Positions 7,544 to 13,636 of a DNA stretch of 23,209 nucleotides are shown here, piece by piece (position 1 is the first letter of the stretch; each line of letters opens with the position of its first letter). The stretch lies in contig CAYTIH010000040.1 of the NCBI GenBank assembly GCA_964437825.1, positions 1 through 23,209 of the forward strand. The letters are read 5' to 3'. This DNA is from JBJFCE01 sp964437825 (GTDB lineage: Bacteria > Bacillota > Clostridia > Lachnospirales > Lachnospiraceae). A model generated the notes under the pieces. The model searched no databases, was not told the DNA's origin, and worked only from the letters and a program-made list of their open reading frames with translations. Position numbers and translations under genes: made by a program.

Positions 7544-8548
7544 ATGCGAAAAAAAATAACCGGCATATGCCTGATTCTGACGCTCCTGATTTCCTGTTTA
7601 TCCGGATGCGGAAGCAGTACCAAGGATGATGACTCCGGACTTACGAAAGTGACTTTGAACGAAGTGGCGCATTCCATTTTCTATGCGCCCATGTATGTAG
7701 CGATTGAAAACGGATATTTTGCAGAGGAAGGCATCGACCTTGATCTGGTAACCGGATACGGCGCCGATAAGGTTATGGCGGCCGTTCTGTCAGGCGAAGC
7801 AGACATCGGTTTCGCAGGCTCGGAAGCCAGCATCTACACCTATCTGGAAGGCGCCAATGATTCCATTATTAACTTTGCGCAGCTGACACAGCGTGCCGGT
7901 AACTTTCTGGTATCCAGAGAGCCGATTGATGATTTTACCTGGGATATGCTGATCGGAAGGGATGTTCTTGGCGGCCGTGCAGGCGGCATGCCGGAAATGG
8001 TCTTTGAATACATTCTTGAGAAAAACGGAATTGCACCCTCGGATGTGAATATTGACCAGAGTATTGATTTTGGGTCCACCGCGGCTGCATTTTCGGGCGG
8101 GCAGGGCGAATTCAGTGTTGAGTTTGAACCCTTCGCCACAAGTCTGGAGCAAAAAGGCGACGGTTATATCGTGGCTTCTCTTGGCGAAGCTTCCGGATAT
8201 GTACCCTACACCGCATATTTTGCAAAATCCAGCTACATGGATGAGCATCAGGACATCATCCAGGCTTTTACAAATGCATTGCAAAAAGGAATGGATTATG
8301 TAAACTCCCATGATGCAAACGAAATTGCTAAGGTCATAGCGCCCCAATTTGCCGAGACGGATCTTGAAACGCTGGCAACGATTGTAGCGCGTTATCACGA
8401 TCAGGATACCTGGAAAACAGATCTGATTTTCAGCCAGGAAGCCTTCACTTTGCTTGAAAACATTCTGGAAGCTTCCGGAGAACTGCCAGAGCGTGTTCCC
8501 TATGAAGCGCTTGTTACTACCCGATATGCTGAGGCGGCAATTCAATAG
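7544..8548 (+). CDS. NMT1/THI5-type ABC transporter substrate-binding lipoprotein
   Basis: This 334-residue protein has a lipoprotein signal peptide: basic MRKK, a hydrophobic core to residue 18, and lipobox LSGC with C22 as the lipidated cysteine. The mature part has the marks of the NMT1/SsuA/THI5 periplasmic-binding fold: FYAPMYVAIENGYFAEEGID (residues 47-66), then VMAAVLSGEADIGFAGSEAS. Such proteins bind small sulfonates, thiamine pyrimidines, riboflavin or similar ligands for import. The ligand cannot be read from sequence. CAGGAG precedes the ATG. No permease or ATPase gene lies beside it, so it must use a transporter encoded elsewhere or have another role. The next gene, ywlG, has its own promoter. 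Confidence 0.9.
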   Translation: MRKKITGICLILTLLISCLSGCGSSTKDDDSGLTKVTLNEVAHSIFYAPMYVAIENGYFAEEGIDLDLVTGYGADKVMAAVLSGEADIGFAGSEASIYTYLEGANDSIINFAQLTQRAGNFLVSREPIDDFTWDMLIGRDVLGGRAGGMPEMVFEYILEKNGIAPSDVNIDQSIDFGSTAAAFSGGQGEFSVEFEPFATSLEQKGDGYIVASLGEASGYVPYTAYFAKSSYMDEHQDIIQAFTNALQKGMDYVNSHDANEIAKVIAPQFAETDLETLATIVARYHDQDTWKTDLIFSQEAFTLLENILEASGELPERVPYEALVTTRYAEAAIQ

Positions 8549-8590
8549 TTCCGGTGGAACAGCACCGTGAGAACAGCGCTTAAATAGCAT

Positions 8591-8619
8591 TTGAATTTCA
8601 GTATAAAATACGATATGAT
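8591..8619 (+). promoter_or_regulatory. Promoter of ywlG
   Basis: TTGAAT (8591-8596), a 17-base spacer and TATGAT (8614-8619) form a good promoter. Its position excludes the longest reading of the downstream gene, which would begin at the TTG inside the -35. It thereby supports the ATG at 8705. Confidence 0.7.
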
Positions 8620-8704
8620 ATATGCACGCCGCAAAGCAATATCGGAAACGGATAACCCCGAAGCAGAAAATCGGCATAAAATAAAGAAACAAGGAGCAAA
8701 AACC

Positions 8705-9301
8705 ATGGGAGCAGGTATCTCGGCAGAAAAAAATCAGGATATGACTCAGATCATAACGCAGACAAGGCAGATTGCAACAGAGCTTTTACAGGCAGCTCAT
8801 CTGCAGCCCGGAGACATTCTGGTTGTAGGCTGTTCCTCCAGCGAAGTCGCACATCATCAGATCGGTTCGTATTCCAGTGCCGAAATCGGAGAAGCCATCT
8901 TCACAACCCTTAATGATATCGTATCAAAACAGGGGGTTGCCCTTGCAGCGCAATGCTGTGAACACCTGAACCGTGCCTTAATCATAGAAAGAGAGACAGC
9001 GCTCGCCCGCCATCTTCCCATGGTAAACGTAGTTCCGCAGCTCAAGGCGGGCGGCTCCTTTGCAACCGCGGCATATCATCATATGAAAGCTCCGGTTGCC
9101 GTAGAATTTCTGAAAGCCCAGGCGGGAATTGATATTGGGGATACGCTGATCGGTATGCATCTGGATGCCGTTGCCGTTCCGGTACGTACTTCCATCACCG
9201 AGATCGGCAGCGCCCATGTCGTATGTGCCCGGACACGGTTAAAATATATCGGCGGTGAGCGCGCAGCATATCTGCCTGGTGCGGGAAGTTTGAGTGAGTA
9301 A
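8705..9301 (+). CDS. ywlG: YwlG/UPF0340 (DUF436, TIGR01440) family protein
   Basis: This 198-residue protein of the UPF0340 family is widespread in Firmicutes and has no settled biochemical function. Conserved blocks visible are DILVVGCSSSEVAHHQIGSY, AAQCCEHLNRALIIER, VNVVPQLKAGGSFATAAY and DTLIGMHLDAVAVPVR, and the length fits the family. The frame is open further upstream to 8591, but AAGGAG sits 8 bases before ATG 8705 and the promoter lies at 8591-8619, so the shorter start is used. In Bacillus ywlG lies near glyA and upp. Here it stands alone after an orphan binding lipoprotein, with no shared operon evidence. A bidirectional terminator follows at 9379-9421. Confidence 0.9.
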   Translation: MGAGISAEKNQDMTQIITQTRQIATELLQAAHLQPGDILVVGCSSSEVAHHQIGSYSSAEIGEAIFTTLNDIVSKQGVALAAQCCEHLNRALIIERETALARHLPMVNVVPQLKAGGSFATAAYHHMKAPVAVEFLKAQAGIDIGDTLIGMHLDAVAVPVRTSITEIGSAHVVCARTRLKYIGGERAAYLPGAGSLSE

Positions 9302-9378
9302 TATTTTTTGGTGTTAGTCGGCATGCGGATTGGCAGACAAAATTTCGGTCTATCAGCCCGCTTGTCCCTCCAAACAAG

Positions 9379-9421
9379 AAAAGATCCGGTTCAGAAATCC
9401 ATCTGTTCCGGATCTTTTTTT
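9379..9421. terminator. Bidirectional terminator between ywlG and the DUF1836 gene
   Basis: AAAAGATCCGG pairs with CCGGATCTTTT around an imperfect inner stem (CAGA/TCTG). Eight T follow on plus, and TTTTCTTG follows on minus. It lies between two convergent genes, so it can serve both. Confidence 0.85.
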
Positions 9422-9485
9422 CGTTATCATAATGACTAATGACTGAACCGTTTCACGGCCCGGCAGCTTAAAGGCTATGCTTCTT

Positions 9486-10250
9486 TTACGCTTTTCCCGA
9501 TTCTTCTCCTGCTTTCGGCTTCTCCGCTTTTCCCGATTCTCCTCCTGCCTTGGGCTTCTCCGCTTTTCCCTGCTCTCCTCCTGCCTTCGACTTCTCCGCT
9601 TTTTCCTTACTTTTCTCCTGCTTTGCCTTGGCGGCCTTTTCCGCTTCCTTATCGGTTTCCTTCTGCGTATACGCATCAATCAGCTTCTCCACCAGCAGCT
9701 TCTTGACATATACATCATAGCTAAGCAGGCTCACAAACGAAAATATCTGCAGGAAATCCCTGTCCTTTTCCTCCTCATCCTGAAACAGTTCTCTTGACTT
9801 TTCGTATTCATGACGAATATTTTCCTTCAGTTCCTGAATATGTCCGTCTTCCATACTGAACACTTCATCGTAGATATGCTTCAGATTCAGCCTGCCATCC
9901 CCTTGAAAATATCTGGTCGCAAGCGGTCCCAGCAGGGCCTGAATATCATTGATGCTGAGAATTCCTTTAAAATAATAAATAAAGATCAGCATGATAATAT
10001 GATCTCTGGAATATTTCTTCTTTACCGGAGGCGGCAGCAAATCGTTTTTCGCATAATTGTTGATCATTGTCTTCGTCAGGATCTTATCCTCTGCCGGATT
10101 TCTGGTCGTGTTTTTCAGCCTATGATCCATAAAAGTCGTAACCTGATCCATATACAAATCAATATTGGGAATGTCCTCGGAATCGATATGTTCTACGCGG
10201 TCCAGACTATCCAATATGCTGTTTAATAAGTCTTCCGTATTTATTGTCAT
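9486..10250 (-). CDS. DUF1836 protein with MerR-like region and a Lys/Glu/Ala repeat tail
   Basis: This 254-residue protein fits the DUF1836 pattern: ILTKTMINNYAKNDLLPPPV (residues 57-76), then KKKYSRDHIIMLIFIYYFKG and SINDIQALL. This is a winged-helix layout like MerR DNA-binding domains, so a transcription regulator is likely but unproven. Residues 200-254 are a low-complexity tail of 12-residue repeats (EKPKAGGESGKA), matched by 36-base DNA repeats. An upstream ATG at 10277 is excluded because it falls inside the -10 hexamer (10276-10281). The ATG at 10250 has AGGGTG at a normal distance. A 15-base palindrome fills the promoter spacer, suggesting self-repression. The divergent neighbour is yerC. 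Confidence 0.82.
   Translation of the reverse strand: MTINTEDLLNSILDSLDRVEHIDSEDIPNIDLYMDQVTTFMDHRLKNTTRNPAEDKILTKTMINNYAKNDLLPPPVKKKYSRDHIIMLIFIYYFKGILSINDIQALLGPLATRYFQGDGRLNLKHIYDEVFSMEDGHIQELKENIRHEYEKSRELFQDEEEKDRDFLQIFSFVSLLSYDVYVKKLLVEKLIDAYTQKETDKEAEKAAKAKQEKSKEKAEKSKAGGEQGKAEKPKAGGESGKAEKPKAGEESGKA
9490..9633. repeat. 36-base tandem repeat inside the DUF1836 gene tail
   Basis: Three close copies (9490-9525, 9526-9561, 9562-9597) and a diverged fourth (to about 9633) encode 12-residue units such as EKPKAGGESGKA. Copies 1 and 2 share GCTTTTCCCGATTCT. The repeat stays in frame, so copy-number change would alter tail length without breaking the gene. Confidence 0.85.
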
Positions 10251-10275
10251 AATAAGCACCCTGCCTCTGTATGTC

Positions 10276-10304
10276 ATTATATAGTATTAAATACTACTTG
10301 TAAA
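10276..10304 (-). promoter_or_regulatory. DUF1836 gene promoter with operator-like palindrome in the spacer
   Basis: On the minus strand TTTACA (10299-10304), a 17-base spacer and TATAAT (10276-10281) form the promoter. The spacer contains a perfect 15-base palindrome TAGTATT-A-AATACTA (10282-10296) directly against the -10. A protein bound there would block RNA polymerase. Confidence 0.75.
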
Positions 10305-10415
10305 TAACCAATTCAGCAAATCCTTCAAACCCGCACGACCGATTCACACAGAAACTCACGCCTCCGTATCTCACAGAAATCCAACACAGAAAGCTTACAG
10401 AAATCCAAGAACGTA

Positions 10416-10444
10416 TTTACTTTAAAACTTTAATATGCTAAAAT
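10416..10444 (+). promoter_or_regulatory. yerC: Promoter of yerC
   Basis: TTTACT (10416-10421), a 17-base spacer and TAAAAT (10439-10444) lead to a start near 10452, about 45 bases before the yerC ATG. Confidence 0.65.
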
Positions 10445-10451
10445 GTATCTA

Positions 10452-10465
10452 TGTAAAATTTTACA
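10452..10465 (+). promoter_or_regulatory. Operator-like palindrome at the yerC transcription start
   Basis: TGTAAAATTTTACA is a perfect 14-base palindrome that begins 7 bases after the -10, so it covers the predicted start of transcription. That is a typical place for a repressor. YerC belongs to the TrpR-like helix-turn-helix group, so self-control is possible. Confidence 0.5.
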
Positions 10466-10496
10466 GTGATAAATCGCTTGTAAATGGAGGATACGC

Positions 10497-10805
10497 ATGA
10501 ACAAAAAGATTAAAACTCCCCCGGTCGACCATCTGTTTGACGCTATTTTGGAGCTGCAAAATAAGGAAGAATGCTATAATTTTTTTGAGGATCTCTGCAC
10601 TGTTAATGAGCTTTTATCGCTATCGCAGCGTTTTGAGGTAGCAACCATGCTGAGAGCCAAAAGAACCTATCTGGATATCGCGGAGAAAACCGGAGCTTCC
10701 ACCGCAACCATCAGCCGTGTCAACCGTTCTTTAAATTACGGCAGCGACGGGTATGAACTGATTTTCAAACGTCTCGAGGATCACAAAACGGAAACTCAAA
10801 AGTGA
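10497..10805 (+). CDS. yerC: YerC/YecD family TrpR-like regulator
   Basis: This is a 102-residue protein of the TrpR/YerC-YecD family. The N-terminal helices run over residues 9-45 (DAILELQNKEECYNFFEDLC), followed by VNELLSLSQRFEVATMLRAK. The helix-turn-helix is TYLDIAEKTGASTATISRVN (residues 57-76), with the family ending LNYGSDGYELIFKRL. Length and all blocks match the family. GGAGG sits 6 bases before the ATG. YerC-like proteins are DNA-binding regulators, and the target in this organism is unknown. Its promoter carries a palindrome over the start site. It is divergent from the DUF1836 gene and converges on the unknown gene at 10844, with only a weak hairpin between. Confidence 0.93.
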   Translation: MNKKIKTPPVDHLFDAILELQNKEECYNFFEDLCTVNELLSLSQRFEVATMLRAKRTYLDIAEKTGASTATISRVNRSLNYGSDGYELIFKRLEDHKTETQK

Positions 10806-10843
10806 ACCCAAAAGTAAAAAGAAGACTTTGCTGTGCCAAAGGC

Positions 10844-11209
10844 TCATTCCGCATAAAAGCTTTTTCCAATCAGTGTTCTCAATTTTTGTATATCTTCTAA
10901 ATTAAATGAACCAAACTCCTGATAACAAACGGTTTCACTTGTTCTGTTTAATTGTTCATAGAAATCTGTGACAAACAGATTAAATTTATCCAGGATGCCT
11001 TCCATGGGGACCTGCGTAAGGTTGCCCGGAGAAGCAGCTTCCTCGCCGGACCGCTCCGGCTCCATTTCAAACGAAAGAGAAGTAACGTAAACGTCTAAAT
11101 ACCCGTTGCCCAATGCGGATCTGATTTTGGTTTTATAAATCCCATCCTCAATTTCCTGATAGTCAGCTTTCCCATATTTTTCCGGTTTGTAATTTTGAAA
11201 ATTCTTCAT
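10844..11209 (-). CDS. Hypothetical protein, 121 residues
   Basis: I do not recognise this gene. It encodes a soluble acidic protein with no signal peptide or membrane segment. Visible segments are MKNFQNYKPEKYGKADYQEI, GIYKTKIRSALGNGYLDVYV, DKFNLFVTDFYEQLNRTSET and a C-terminal IQKLRTLIGKSFYAE. The mixed beta then alpha look, and the search for Cys (only one), give no catalytic hint. GGGAGACGAG precedes the ATG. It starts 15 bases after the leucine-rich-repeat gene on the same strand, so the two are probably co-transcribed and may act together. Confidence 0.7.
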   Translation of the reverse strand: MKNFQNYKPEKYGKADYQEIEDGIYKTKIRSALGNGYLDVYVTSLSFEMEPERSGEEAASPGNLTQVPMEGILDKFNLFVTDFYEQLNRTSETVCYQEFGSFNLEDIQKLRTLIGKSFYAE

Positions 11210-11224
11210 ATCTCGTCTCCCTGC

Positions 11225-11893
11225 CTAAATTTGCACAAATGCAATTCCGTTTTCTCTCGCATATTCCTCTGCCTTGGAGCCGGACTTTCCCTTGATTTGA
11301 AAGCCCGAAACGGTTTGATACCCTTTGATGCGAAACGCTGATTTTTCAGGTGAAGTATATTCCCTGATTTCCATAATTCCTACTGCTTTCGTGCCAAATT
11401 CCGTAACACTTTCCGGTATCGCCAATTCTTTCAGGGATGTGCAATGGAAAAATGCATAGTCCCCGATGCTCATAACACCATGCTCCATTACCGCCTCTTT
11501 TAAATTGATACAATCGCCAAAGGCTTCCGTCAAATCTTTGACTGAGCCGGGGATATAGGCATACTCCAAAGCCTCCTCTAATTGTTCACATCCATGAAAT
11601 GCCGTTCCAATCGAGGTTACGCCCTCCGGTACAACTACGCTTTTTAATTCTGTGAAACCATCAAAGGTACTCTCCAACGAAATAACCCTTTCCCCCTTAA
11701 TTTCAGAGGGGATGACAAGATGTACTTCATTTCCGTTATAACGCAGGATTTCTACGCCGCTCTCCAGGTTTGTGCAAGTCCATAAACCATCCTCGCTTTC
11801 AAAGGTCTGAACGCCATCCTCATACTTTGGAAAATATTCATAGCTTTCCCCGGTTCCATATCGTCCTCGTTCCTCACTCCAGTAAGCTGTCAC
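11225..11893 (-). CDS. BspA-type leucine-rich-repeat protein, no signal peptide
   Basis: This 222-residue protein uses a GTG start, supported by GGAGG 6 bases upstream. After an N-terminal part (DGLWTCTNLESGVEILRYNG, residues about 35-54), residues 60-175 hold BspA/LRR_5 repeats: ELKSVVVPEGVTSIGTAFHG, then YIPGSVKDLTEAFGDCINLK, then VMSIGDYAFFHCTSLKELAI with PESVTEFG. The tail GKSGSKAEEYARENGIAFVQ (about 201-220) matches the motif that commonly ends such repeat arrays. These repeats mediate protein binding, often in surface proteins. Here no secretion signal or anchor is present, so it may be cytoplasmic. It is probably the first gene of a pair with the 121-residue unknown. Confidence 0.83.
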   Translation of the reverse strand: MTAYWSEERGRYGTGESYEYFPKYEDGVQTFESEDGLWTCTNLESGVEILRYNGNEVHLVIPSEIKGERVISLESTFDGFTELKSVVVPEGVTSIGTAFHGCEQLEEALEYAYIPGSVKDLTEAFGDCINLKEAVMEHGVMSIGDYAFFHCTSLKELAIPESVTEFGTKAVGIMEIREYTSPEKSAFRIKGYQTVSGFQIKGKSGSKAEEYARENGIAFVQI

Positions 11894-11948
11894 AAGATAC
11901 CTCCATTACAAAAAAAACCTGTTTTTCACTCCTCGTTGTTAGAAACAA

Positions 11949-11972
11949 GTCCTCCGCCTTACGGCGAAGGAC
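11949..11972 (-). terminator. Hairpin terminator after the LytM-like gene
   Basis: GTCCTTCGCC and GGCGGAGGAC form a 10-base stem (one G-U) around GTAA on the minus strand. It is followed by TTGTTTCT, a weak T-run. It lies 50 bases after the stop of the LytM-like gene. Confidence 0.6.
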
Positions 11973-12021
11973 TGTACTTTCAACCCAACCATTATCTAAT
12001 TCTTTTTCCGTGTTCCCCGCG

Positions 12022-12738
12022 CTAACCGTATATTTCCATGATACCCATAGGATCTATATAAGTTCCGTCCTGTATGATTTGATAGATTATCGTGCGCTCC
12101 GATTTTGTAATCGGAAACAGAATATCACCCTTACGTATTTCGGCGCCTTCTACCACCTTGGGATTTTCCCGTACATGGTATGTAGAAATATAACCGTTTC
12201 CATGGTCAATTTCAATACGATATCCCCATTCCGGGTCTTCTGCGGATAAAATCACCGTTCCGCTTCCTGCCGCCACCACCTCGGCGCCAAGATCGGCGGT
12301 AAATTCAATATAAGGCTGTCCTTCCTCCGTTGTTTCTTCCGTATAGAGTACCGTACCATTGACAGGAATTCCGGCAGGCTCATATAACTCGGCCTCCTGC
12401 GCCATCCTGCTTTCTTCTTCCTCCACCTTACGATTCACCGTAGCGCTGAGGATTGTATTCTTCTCCGTCAATTCTTCTATCTGCTGCTCTAATTCGGATG
12501 TGTAGCTTTCCGCCTCCGACAAACTGGTACTGACCGTCTGCACAGTTTGATTCCGGTCAGAAAACAACACCGTCATGAAAACTGCCCAAACAAGTAATGC
12601 TGTAAGTAACAATCCGCCTGCTGCCAATCCAAGCTTAATCTGCTTTTTCGTCACTGTAAATTCTTTTACCGTGTCTTCTGTTTCATGGGATAGAATACTG
12701 ACCTTATAGCCGGTCAATTTCTTTTCCTGTTCTGCCAT
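12022..12738 (-). CDS. Membrane-anchored LytM/M23-like protein, catalytic residues missing
   Basis: This 238-residue protein has a cytoplasmic N-terminus to residue 35 and one membrane segment at about 36-58 (LGLAAGGLLLTALLVWAVFM). A coiled coil covers about 65-110 (LSEAESYTSELEQQIEELTE), and an M23/LytM-like beta domain covers about 141-234. The domain fold is clear from AEVVAAGSGTVIL, WGYRIEIDHGNGYISTYHV and a later EGAEIRKGDILF. The metal ligands are not: the H...D motif is replaced by YIEFTAD, and the H.H motif (usually GPHLHFE) by TIIYQIIQ. Only H188 remains. This matches the degenerate LytM regulators of amidases (EnvC/NlpD-like) rather than an active endopeptidase. AGGAGG lies 9 bases before the ATG. 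Confidence 0.82.
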   Translation of the reverse strand: MAEQEKKLTGYKVSILSHETEDTVKEFTVTKKQIKLGLAAGGLLLTALLVWAVFMTVLFSDRNQTVQTVSTSLSEAESYTSELEQQIEELTEKNTILSATVNRKVEEEESRMAQEAELYEPAGIPVNGTVLYTEETTEEGQPYIEFTADLGAEVVAAGSGTVILSAEDPEWGYRIEIDHGNGYISTYHVRENPKVVEGAEIRKGDILFPITKSERTIIYQIIQDGTYIDPMGIMEIYG

Positions 12739-12753
12739 TTTGGCTCACCTCCT

Positions 12754-12778
12754 GGTAAAATATGGAATTTATTTTACC
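12754..12778 (-). promoter_or_regulatory. Inverted repeat upstream of the LytM-like gene
   Basis: GGTAAAATA (12754-12762) and TATTTTACC (12770-12778) form a perfect 9-base inverted repeat around seven bases, ending a few bases before the AGGAGG site. On the minus strand it overlaps a TAAAAT -10 candidate (with TTTGTA 18 bases upstream), so it could be an operator. With no T-run it is not a terminator. Confidence 0.5.
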
Positions 12779-12802
12779 ATAGATGTTCCAAAGTTACAAA
12801 TC

Positions 12803-13035
12803 CTACACTTCAAACTTCATATTGCCCGGCTTGATCCGCTTCTTTTTACACATAAACTCCGAAATTCCAAAGGACAGTACGGCAGGCAGCACAAAATGCA
12901 TCAAAGCAATCTCAAGCAGCGCAAGCGTGACTGTGTTGTTTCTACAATTAAAAAAGCAAGCTCGGTTCCAGTCAATGGCTCCCTGCTGCTTTTCAATAAT
13001 TCTTCCAGCTTCGTTCTTCTGTTATCAACATCCAT
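12803..13035 (-). pseudogene. niaR N-terminus joined to the tail of a membrane-protein gene
   Basis: A strong AGGAGG site lies 7 bases before ATG 13035. The reading begins MDVDNRRTKLEELLKSSREP LTGTELA, the opening of the niacin-responsive repressor NiaR (RR..L...L..s..P.tG.ELA, normally followed by the VSRQVIVQDI helix). Homology then stops and the frame ends at TGA 12901-12903 after 44 residues. Shifting frame from about 12960, the sequence reads TVTLALLEIALMHFVLPAVL, SFGISEFMCKKKRIKPGNMK and FEV before TAG 12803-12805. This looks like the last helix and tail of an integral membrane transporter (possibly PTS_EIIC_2-like, low confidence). Most of both genes is missing, which fits a single large deletion. 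Confidence 0.6.
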
Positions 13036-13161
13036 TCGATAACCTCCTGACAACCTCATTCTATCAGAAAATTCGGATATGAAAAGTATTTTCTCAAAAT
13101 TGCTTTTGATTTGGTCATAAAACTTGTATGAAAAATACTGAAAATTTTACATGAATTTCCT

Positions 13162-13190
13162 TTACTTTTCCAAATTCTAGTGCTATGCTG
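13162..13190 (+). promoter_or_regulatory. Promoter of the cold-shock gene
   Basis: TTTACT (13162-13167), a 17-base spacer and TATGCT (13185-13190) with a TGn extension (TGC) form the promoter. The leader to the ATG is about 50 bases, short for a classical cold-shock leader. Confidence 0.7.
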
Positions 13191-13245
13191 TAGATGTTGC
13201 GAAGAGCAACTTACTAACTCATTATTTTTTTTGGAGGTATCTACA

Positions 13246-13446
13246 ATGAACAAAGGTACAGTTAAGTGGTTTAACAACCAGAAGGGTTACGGATTCATCT
13301 CTGACGAGCAGGGAAATGATGTATTCGTACACTACACAGGGCTCAACATGGAAGGTTTCAAGTCTCTTGAGGAAGGCGCTTCTGTTGAATATGATGTAGT
13401 AAATGGTGAAAAAGGACCTCAGGCAGTAAACGTTACTAAGTTATAA
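13246..13446 (+). CDS. csp: Cold-shock protein, CspA family
   Basis: This 66-residue single cold-shock domain has RNP1 KGYGFIS (residues 13-19) and RNP2 DVFVHY (25-30). It opens with MNKGTVKWFNNQ and ends with GPQAVNVTKL. It binds single-stranded nucleic acid and acts as an RNA chaperone. The length is exactly that of bacterial Csp. TTGGAGG lies before the ATG. An earlier in-frame TTG at 13180 lies at the promoter and is ignored. An 8-base inverted repeat (13440-13460) overlaps the stop codon, and the strong terminator at 13591-13636 may end the transcript. Confidence 0.96.
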   Translation: MNKGTVKWFNNQKGYGFISDEQGNDVFVHYTGLNMEGFKSLEEGASVEYDVVNGEKGPQAVNVTKL

Positions 13447-13460
13447 GAACCACTTATAAC
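13440..13460 (+). repeat. A/T-rich hairpin across the csp stop codon
   Basis: GTTATAAG (13440-13447) pairs with CTTATAAC (13453-13460) around AACCA. The stop codon TAA (13444-13446) lies in the stem. No T-run follows directly. It could protect the mRNA 3' end. Confidence 0.45.
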
Positions 13461-13590
13461 CAGACATTTTAATCTCAGTTTTCGATGTGCCTGTTCTTAA
13501 TGTTCTTTAGATAGATTATTTGGAATTAGCAATATTTTTAAACGGATTAAATGACCCGCATGGGTAATACGTTAGGCTTACTGAAACAAG

Positions 13591-13636
13591 AAAAAGGAGC
13601 CGTCGCACTAAGTAATCAGTGTGACGGCTCCTTTTT
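13591..13636. terminator. Bidirectional terminator between csp and hisA
   Basis: AAAAAGGAGCCGTCGCAC pairs with GTGTGACGGCTCCTTTTT (18 bases, one G-U) around TAAGTAATCA. Five T end the stem on each strand. It lies between two convergent genes and touches the hisA stop codon. The 130 bases between the csp hairpin and this element show nothing else. Confidence 0.92.

Noticed and set aside
7790..8692. A 300-codon minus-strand open frame
   Set aside because: It is antisense to the binding-lipoprotein gene, which has a clear signal peptide, family motifs and a ribosome binding site.
10820..10845. Terminator between yerC and the minus-strand unknown gene
   Set aside because: Only a 5-base stem (CTTTG/CAAAG) is present, with a broken T-run, too weak to call.
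12740..13082. Two overlapping plus-strand open frames of about 100 codons
   Set aside because: Neither has a ribosome binding site. The minus strand carries the niaR and membrane-protein remnants with family-like sequence.
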